A stretch of 64,000 nucleotides of DNA, from the NCBI RefSeq assembly GCF_037102585.1, contig NW_027043838.1:620001-684000 (forward strand), written 5' to 3'. A program made the translations under genes and the position numbers. The notes beneath the pieces were generated by a model. It saw nothing but the letters and a program-made list of their open reading frames with translations. It had not been told where the DNA came from and made no database searches. This document shows positions 58,768 to 64,000 of this stretch, in pieces (the stretch's first letter is position 1; the number at the start of each line of letters is the position of its first letter). Source of the stretch: Saccharomycopsis crataegensis (taxonomy: Eukaryota > Ascomycota > Saccharomycetes > Ascoideales > Saccharomycopsidaceae).

Positions 58768-58773
58768 CACGTG
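58768..58773. promoter_or_regulatory. CACGTG box upstream of SPB1
   Basis: ATATCACGTGTAG, a Cbf1-type site 117 bases upstream of the SPB1 ATG, followed by an A4T10 junction (58792-58804) like the RRPE of ribosome-biogenesis promoters. Confidence 0.4.
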
Positions 58774-58889
58774 TAGCTCATCATTGGGAAGAAAATTTTT
58801 TTTTCTGCTAACATACAAAAAGAAAAAACTTTCAACCTTTTGAAGCTGGTTAACTTTCATCTACCTATACACTATAAAGACAGTAAGAA

Positions 58890-61409
58890 ATGGCCAAGTC
58901 AACCCAAAAGAAAAATGCCAAAGGGCGTTTGGATAGATACTATTTTCTTGCCAAGGAAAAGGGTTATAGAGCTCGTTCCGCCTTCAAGATCCTTCAAATT
59001 AATTCCAAATACAACAATTTTCTTTCTCGCTCCAAAGTTGTGATCGATTTGTGTGCTGCCCCAGGGTCCTGGTGTCAAGTCGCTTCCCAAGTATGTCCTC
59101 CAAGCTCCTTGATTGTTGGTGTGGATATTGTTCAAATCAAACCGCTTAAGAATGTCACATTTTTCAGATCCGATATCACTTCACAAGATTGTAAGTCTCA
59201 ATTGGCTGGTTTTTTGAAGACCGTCAAAGCGGATGTTGTCTTACATGATGGTGCTCCAAACGTTGGTTTGAACTGGTACCAAGATGCTTACTACCAATCT
59301 ATTTTGACCTTAAGTGCTTTGAAATTGGCAACAGAGCATTTGGCTCCAGGCGGGATTTTCATCACCAAAATTTTCAGATCGAGAGATTATAACAAATTGA
59401 TGTGGATTTTCAACCAATTATTTGAAAAAGTCGAAGCTACTAAACCACCAAGTTCCAGAGATGTCTCTGCCGAAATCTTTGTTTTTTGTAAAGGTTACAA
59501 GGCTCCAAAGAGAATCGATCCTAAGTTTTTGGATGCAAAGGAAGTTTTCCAAGAATTGCCTGATGGCAAACAAAATATGGAAGCCAAAGTGTTCAACCCA
59601 GATAAGAAAGTCAGAAAGAGAGATGGTTATGAAGAGGGTGATTATTTATTGTTCCATGCCACTTCAATTATGGATTTGGTCAAGACTGATACCCCAATTG
59701 ATATGTTGGGTTCAATGTCTCAATTCACTTATGACAAAGAAGACCCAGAGTGGAAAATCTTGAAGAAAATGAAGGAAACCAACACCGAATTTTTTGAATG
59801 TATCAAAGATTTGAAAGTTTTGGGTAGAAAGGAATTTAAAGCCATATTGAGATGGAGAAGAAAAGCCAGAGATTTGCTTGGAATTGAAGATGAAAGTAAA
59901 AAGGATGAGGATCAAGTTGAAGTTGCTCCATTGACTGAAGAAGAGAAAATTGATAAAGAATTAGATCAAATGGCTCAAAGACAAAAACAAAAACAGAAGA
60001 GAGAAAAGAAGAAGAGTAATGAGGTCAAACAAAAGGAAATCTATAGAATGCAAATGGATATGATTACTGATAAAGAAATTGGTATCGAAGCCGCCCAAAA
60101 TGGTTCTGAAGCCTTATTTAATCTCGAGTCTGTGAAAAAGGCCGGTATTTTAGATGACATCAGAAAGGGTAAAAAGAGAATGGTTTTCAACAACCAAGAT
60201 ACTTTCAAGGACACCGAAATTTTCACTGGTGAAGATGAGATCGACGCCAAAAATGAGGATAGTGATATGGATTATCTTGATGATTTGGAAGGACAATTGA
60301 ACTCTATGCATCAAACACATAAGGAACGTCTTATCGAGAGAAATGCTAGCGCCAAGGCCAAATTTGCCAGAGGAGGTGATGATGAAGAATGGGCTGGTAT
60401 TGAAGACAAGGCTGATGATGACAAGGAAAGCGATGCTGATGAAAAAGATTATGAATCTGATGACACTGACGGCGAGTTATCTGACAGTGATGAAGATGAG
60501 CAAATTATGGAAATGATCCGAAAGAGAGACTCAAAGAAGCCAGGTCTCAGTGAAAGAGCTAAATTATTATTCGATGATCTGATTTTCAAAGAAACTGAAG
60601 ACGTTGCGCCAGTTGCTAAAAATCAAAAGCAAAAGATTGTCGAACAACCAGCTAATAAAGAGGAAGATAGTGATGTGGAAATGGCTGACTCTAGCGATGA
60701 AGATTCTTCAGGCGATGAAAATAATGGTAAAATCCAACTTGTCAGAGGTGAAAAAGAATTCTCCAGAGAACAAGATTCTGACTTTGATTCCGAAGAGGAA
60801 GAAGAAACCAATGGCAACTATCAATCTAGAGTTGACATTGCCACCGTCGAAGCTATGACTTTGGCTCACCAGCTAGCTCTTGGGCACAAATCTAGACATG
60901 ATGTTGTGGATGAAGGCTTTCACAAGTATTCTTTCCGTGATCAAGATGATTTGCCTGAATGGTTTATGGATGATGAAAAGCAGCATTCCAAGATTGCCAA
61001 ACCAATGACTAAAGAAGCTGCCTACGCTATTAAAGAGAAAATGAAGCAATTAAACGCTAGACCAATCAAGAAGGTTCTTGAAGCTCAAGGCCGTAAGAAG
61101 TTGAGAGCTCTTAGAAGAATTGAAAAATTGAAGAAAAAATCCGAGCTTATTTACGGGAACGAAGCTCTTAGTGAAAAGGATAAGGCCGATGAAATTACTA
61201 AATTGCAACAACGTATGAGTACCATCAAAGGTGGTAAACGTTCCAAACCTAAGGTTACCGTGGTGGTTGCTAGAGGTGGTAACAAGGGTCTTTCAGGTAG
61301 ACCAAAGGGTGTCAGAGGTAAATATAAGATGGTTGATGGTGTCATGAAGAATGAAATGAGAGCTTTGAAACGTATTGCTAAAAAGAATAAGAAGAACGGG
61401 AAGAAATAG
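58890..61409 (+). CDS. SPB1: 27S pre-rRNA 2'-O-methyltransferase Spb1
   Basis: Spb1 is a nucleolar FtsJ-family methyltransferase that modifies G2922 of 25S rRNA and is essential for 60S assembly. The product has 839 residues (S. cerevisiae 841). The N-terminal RrmJ fold spans ~20-205: YRARSAFKI, SAM-binding VVIDLCAAPGSWCQVAS, VLHDGAPNVG (Asp), FITKIFRSRDYNKL (Lys) and SAEIFVFCKGY (Glu), completing the Lys-Asp-Lys-Glu set. A DUF3381 region follows (~230-390), then a long acidic part with many Asp/Glu/Ser, and the Spb1 C-terminal domain (MTKEAAYAIKEKMKQLNARPIKK) with a basic tail (RIAKKNKKNGKK). It appears complete. Confidence 0.97.
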   Translation: MAKSTQKKNAKGRLDRYYFLAKEKGYRARSAFKILQINSKYNNFLSRSKVVIDLCAAPGSWCQVASQVCPPSSLIVGVDIVQIKPLKNVTFFRSDITSQDCKSQLAGFLKTVKADVVLHDGAPNVGLNWYQDAYYQSILTLSALKLATEHLAPGGIFITKIFRSRDYNKLMWIFNQLFEKVEATKPPSSRDVSAEIFVFCKGYKAPKRIDPKFLDAKEVFQELPDGKQNMEAKVFNPDKKVRKRDGYEEGDYLLFHATSIMDLVKTDTPIDMLGSMSQFTYDKEDPEWKILKKMKETNTEFFECIKDLKVLGRKEFKAILRWRRKARDLLGIEDESKKDEDQVEVAPLTEEEKIDKELDQMAQRQKQKQKREKKKSNEVKQKEIYRMQMDMITDKEIGIEAAQNGSEALFNLESVKKAGILDDIRKGKKRMVFNNQDTFKDTEIFTGEDEIDAKNEDSDMDYLDDLEGQLNSMHQTHKERLIERNASAKAKFARGGDDEEWAGIEDKADDDKESDADEKDYESDDTDGELSDSDEDEQIMEMIRKRDSKKPGLSERAKLLFDDLIFKETEDVAPVAKNQKQKIVEQPANKEEDSDVEMADSSDEDSSGDENNGKIQLVRGEKEFSREQDSDFDSEEEEETNGNYQSRVDIATVEAMTLAHQLALGHKSRHDVVDEGFHKYSFRDQDDLPEWFMDDEKQHSKIAKPMTKEAAYAIKEKMKQLNARPIKKVLEAQGRKKLRALRRIEKLKKKSELIYGNEALSEKDKADEITKLQQRMSTIKGGKRSKPKVTVVVARGGNKGLSGRPKGVRGKYKMVDGVMKNEMRALKRIAKKNKKNGKK

Positions 61410-61657
61410 ATGCTGTTCTAATATTATTAGTCATTTTTTTTCTTTTTTCTTTTTGCTTTTGAAAATTTTGTTTTCTTGTGTCTGAATGTAATTTTAGTTA
61501 TATTTTTTGTTTGTTCATTTAATAATATGAGTTTTTTTTATTTAGTTATCATGAATTATTGTAGTTTCTATGAGGGTTCTCTCTCTTGACAGATGAAGTC
61601 GCGTTTTTTTTTTAAAAAATAAAGACGCACAAAAAAAAAAAAAATCATGTAAAAATA

Positions 61658-61663
61658 ACGCGT
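61658..61663. promoter_or_regulatory. MCB element (ACGCGT) upstream of PMS1
   Basis: A perfect palindromic ACGCGT, the MBF (Mbp1/Swi6) site of G1/S genes, lies 111 bases upstream of PMS1. Mismatch-repair and replication genes are typical MBF targets. A related TCGCGT is at 61599-61604. Confidence 0.55.
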
Positions 61664-61683
61664 AAGCTGCTGTTTCAATCAAC

Positions 61684-61770
61684 TTACTATTTGTGATCTT
61701 TCAGTTTTTAACTAACTATTGGTGATCTTTCAGTTTTTAACTAACTATTGGTGATCTTTCAGTTTTTGTT
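61684..61770 (+). repeat. Three tandem 29-bp units in the PMS1 leader
   Basis: GTGATCTTTCAG recurs at 61693, 61722 and 61751, a 29-bp period. Copies 2 and 3 are identical over most of the unit; copy 1 has a few differences. Each unit contains AACTAAC or a similar branch-like sequence, a pyrimidine stretch and TTTCAG. The third unit ends three bases before the PMS1 ATG. Confidence 0.9.
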
Positions 61771-61773
61771 GCT

Positions 61774-64000
61774 ATGGGAGTGAAGAAAATTAGACAAACA
61801 GATTACAATGAAGTCCATAAGATTACTTCAGGCCAAGTTATAATCGATTTGGAAAGTGTGGTGAAAGAATTGTTAGAAAATAGTCTTGATGCCAATGCCA
61901 CCAATATCGAAATAGTGTTCAAGGACTACGGACTGCAATCAATAGAAGTCAGCGATAATGGGACGGGAATAAGTGAGGAGGACTTCGAAGGGATTGCATC
62001 TAAGCATCATACTTCTAAAATACAGAATTTCGAAGACTTGCAATCGAATGTGCTGACGTACGGGTTCCGAGGTGAAGCAATGTCAAGTTTATGCTATGTT
62101 GGTGATGTAAAATTGATCACTAGCACCAAGGAAAGTGCCCCCAAGGCCACAAAGTTGGAGTTCGATCATATGGGTAGCATAATATCAAAGACCACCACTT
62201 CCAGAAGTCAAGGTACTTCGACAGTCGTCAGTGATATATTTTCCAGTCTACCGGTGCGACGGAAAATATTCTTGAAATATTTGAAACGAGAATACTCAAA
62301 AGCAATAAATTTGATTCAATCTTATTGTATTGTTTGCGAGAATGTCAAAATATCCGTTTACAATGTCCCAGGGAAATCGAATGGGAAAAAAATGGTGTGT
62401 GGCACAGGTTCGGATAGCACTATGCTCGATAATATTATTAGTATATATGGATCTTCAATGAAGAAATCTTTGATGAAGCTTGATTTCACTCTCTCCATCA
62501 AACTCAAGAAATTCCATCAGCAATTAGTTGATGACCTTGATCAATTAGATGAGGGAGAGAAGGGGTATGAGGAGGAAGAAGAAGAAGAAGAAGAAGAAGA
62601 AGAAGAAGAAGAAGAAGAAATAAATAACCAGCGAGACATCAATGAAAAAATGTTGCTAAAATTTGACGGATATGTCTCCTATCATTCTTTTGGGTTAGGT
62701 AGAAATTCAAGTGACAGGCAGATGATTTTCATCAACTCTAGGCCTGTTATTACTCCGAGATTCACGAAAATTATAAATGAGGTATATCGCTCATATAATA
62801 GATTACAATACCCAGTAATTTTCTTGAACGTTCAAGCTCATGTCAAATATCTTGATATTAATGTCACCCCTGATAAGAAAACAATTAATTTCTTCAATGA
62901 AGGATTAATATTAGCAGAGCTTAAAGAAAAAATCAATCAACTATATGGGGATCAAAGTGATATTATACCTAATACCCTCACTTCGAATTTTTCGAGTGCA
63001 TATAATCCTTCGCTATCTTTTAGTCCTAAAGGATCCCAAAAGGAAAGTCGAGAGTCTTTGGAAAGAAAACGAAAACAAGAGGATATAGAAGGCATCGAGA
63101 AGTATAATCTCGATGAATTATATTCGAAGGCAAAAAAACAGAAATTACAACAAAAGAATATTCAAGAATTTTTCCCTTCATCTCAGCACAGCTCTACCAA
63201 TGAGGCCTCAGATCAGAATGAAGCCTCAGATCATAATTCTGAGCTCGAAGCTGAGCAGGATGGTGTTATCCCTAATTGGGACACAGAGAATATTGATGAA
63301 GAGGAACGTGGCGTTGATGCTGATGAGCAAGAAGATGAAGATGAAGATGAAGATGAAGATGAAGATGAAAAAGATGAAGATGAACAAGAGCAAGAACAAG
63401 AACAAGAGCAAGAGCAAGAACAAGAAAAAGAAGAAGAAGCAAAAGAGCAGAAAAAATCAGAAGAAGATTTGAGTTACAGAGAGCCTGACAAAGCCACTAT
63501 CAGCAGCCAGACTGATGATTTTGATAACAGTTTAGTGAATGATACTGTCGAAGACGTTCAATCAAGAAGCTTTGCTCTTGGAATTCAGGAAACACCTGAT
63601 ACTGGTGAATCAAACACTGATCCGTTGAACAATTCTGACCTCAAAGATTCTAGTATTAGTGAGAATCAAACTGCTCCAAAAAAACATCTGCCTCATTGTA
63701 ATTGCTGCCACGAATCACCATCCAAAAGAGAAACTGCTGAAGTTAATGAGAATACACAATCTTCTAGAAGTTCAAAATCAGCAGATTCAATTGTCAATTC
63801 AAAATTTTCAAAAAACTTCTTGACAAAAAAAAACTATGATTCTCTTAATTATACCATCAGAATCGACGCTGACCTAAAGGATATTAAAAATGATTTCAAG
63901 TATGATCATAATACAACATTAACTAAACTTGATAATCTTGTTTTTGACGACGTCACAGAGGATTCGAAGAAGGCTGAATCAAAACTCTCATTAACCATAA
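61774..64000 (+). CDS. PMS1: Mismatch repair protein Pms1 (MutL homologue, partial)
   Basis: 742 codons are present; the 3' end is outside the window. Pms1 pairs with Mlh1 in MutL-alpha to nick and direct repair of replication errors. The GHKL ATPase motifs are all visible: VKELLENSLDANA, VSDNGTGI, SKHHTSKI and YGFRGEAMSSLC, followed by FSSLPVRRKIF. VHKITSGQVIIDL at the start is typical of Pms1 rather than Mlh1 or Mlh3. A run of 17 Glu (266-282, GAA repeats) is inserted in the transducer region before FDGYVSY; beyond ~375 a long acidic linker has Asp-Glu and Glu-Gln repeats. The endonuclease domain (DQHAxDE) is not reached here. Confidence 0.95.
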   Translation, partial: MGVKKIRQTDYNEVHKITSGQVIIDLESVVKELLENSLDANATNIEIVFKDYGLQSIEVSDNGTGISEEDFEGIASKHHTSKIQNFEDLQSNVLTYGFRGEAMSSLCYVGDVKLITSTKESAPKATKLEFDHMGSIISKTTTSRSQGTSTVVSDIFSSLPVRRKIFLKYLKREYSKAINLIQSYCIVCENVKISVYNVPGKSNGKKMVCGTGSDSTMLDNIISIYGSSMKKSLMKLDFTLSIKLKKFHQQLVDDLDQLDEGEKGYEEEEEEEEEEEEEEEEEINNQRDINEKMLLKFDGYVSYHSFGLGRNSSDRQMIFINSRPVITPRFTKIINEVYRSYNRLQYPVIFLNVQAHVKYLDINVTPDKKTINFFNEGLILAELKEKINQLYGDQSDIIPNTLTSNFSSAYNPSLSFSPKGSQKESRESLERKRKQEDIEGIEKYNLDELYSKAKKQKLQQKNIQEFFPSSQHSSTNEASDQNEASDHNSELEAEQDGVIPNWDTENIDEEERGVDADEQEDEDEDEDEDEDEKDEDEQEQEQEQEQEQEQEKEEEAKEQKKSEEDLSYREPDKATISSQTDDFDNSLVNDTVEDVQSRSFALGIQETPDTGESNTDPLNNSDLKDSSISENQTAPKKHLPHCNCCHESPSKRETAEVNENTQSSRSSKSADSIVNSKFSKNFLTKKNYDSLNYTIRIDADLKDIKNDFKYDHNTTLTKLDNLVFDDVTEDSKKAESKLSLTI
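62575..62619 (+). repeat. GAA trinucleotide run inside PMS1
   Basis: Fifteen pure GAA codons, preceded by two GAG, encode poly-Glu within the N-terminal ATPase/transducer half. Confidence 0.95.

Larger units (their letters stand above)
61410..61773. other. SPB1 3' region and PMS1 promoter
   Basis: It contains T-rich SPB1 3' sequence, two MluI-type cell-cycle boxes (TCGCGT at 61599, ACGCGT at 61658), an A14 run, and the 29-bp tandem repeat up to the PMS1 start. Confidence 0.6.

Noticed and set aside
1-64000. tRNA genes
   Set aside because: I looked by eye for GGTTCGA-type B boxes on both strands and found none with a matching A box; a covariance search could still find one.

Overview
The window looks like chromosomal DNA of a budding yeast (Saccharomycotina). 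It is AT-rich with long A/T homopolymers and short intergenic spaces. Genes are mostly intronless, and the few introns are short, with GTATGT or GTAAGT donors, (T/A)ACTAAC branch sites and TAG or CAG acceptors. Every confident protein has a clear yeast homologue. It is not S. cerevisiae itself: it carries DPM2 and a CWF19L2-type spliceosome factor, both missing there as far as I know, and an NPL4 gene with three introns. CTG codons are rare. One in the SRO9 La motif and one in PMS1 fall where family members have leucine, which favours the standard code, but two weaker sites (RRP7, SYT1) could be read as serine, so the code is not settled.

Layout. 1-12 kb: start of TIM44 (-), CWF19 (+), MDM38/LETM1 (-), BNA4 (-), a mitochondrial hotdog thioesterase (+), ERG4 (+) and LIA1 (-). 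12-25 kb: SRO9 (-), GPI12 (+), a mitochondrial RNA-metabolism-type protein (-), RRP7 (-), STE50 (+) and NPL4 (+, four exons). 25-37 kb: an Aft-type iron regulator (-) with a 2.6 kb upstream region, YTP1 (-), TUL1 (-) and NOC4 (+). 37-51 kb: a Met28/Cys3-type bZIP (+), DPM2 (+, two exons), a PKH/PDK1-type kinase (+), a mitochondrial-ribosome-like protein (-) and a very long Sec7-PH exchange factor (+). 51-64 kb: an Atg38-like protein (-), YVC1 (-), a candidate small secreted peptide (+), MLS1 (+), SPB1 (+) and the start of PMS1 (+, open at the window edge).

These are mostly unlinked housekeeping genes, as usual in yeast. Shared themes are ribosome biogenesis (RRP7, NOC4, SPB1), mitochondria (TIM44, MDM38, BNA4, thioesterase, two further mitochondrial proteins), ER and Golgi membranes (ERG4, GPI12, DPM2, TUL1) and iron (Aft-type regulator plus LIA1, a di-iron enzyme whose upstream region holds a perfect Aft-core palindrome). 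I found no tRNA, rRNA, CRISPR array or intact mobile element.

The best leads are: three tandem 29-bp units that each mimic an intron 3' end directly before the PMS1 start; two genes whose first exon is only ATG; an Aft-type factor without the Cys-Asp-Cys iron-sensing motif; a malate synthase without a peroxisomal C-terminal signal; and a 57-residue secreted-peptide candidate. Five long frames extend upstream of any ATG; there I placed the start at the first ATG.
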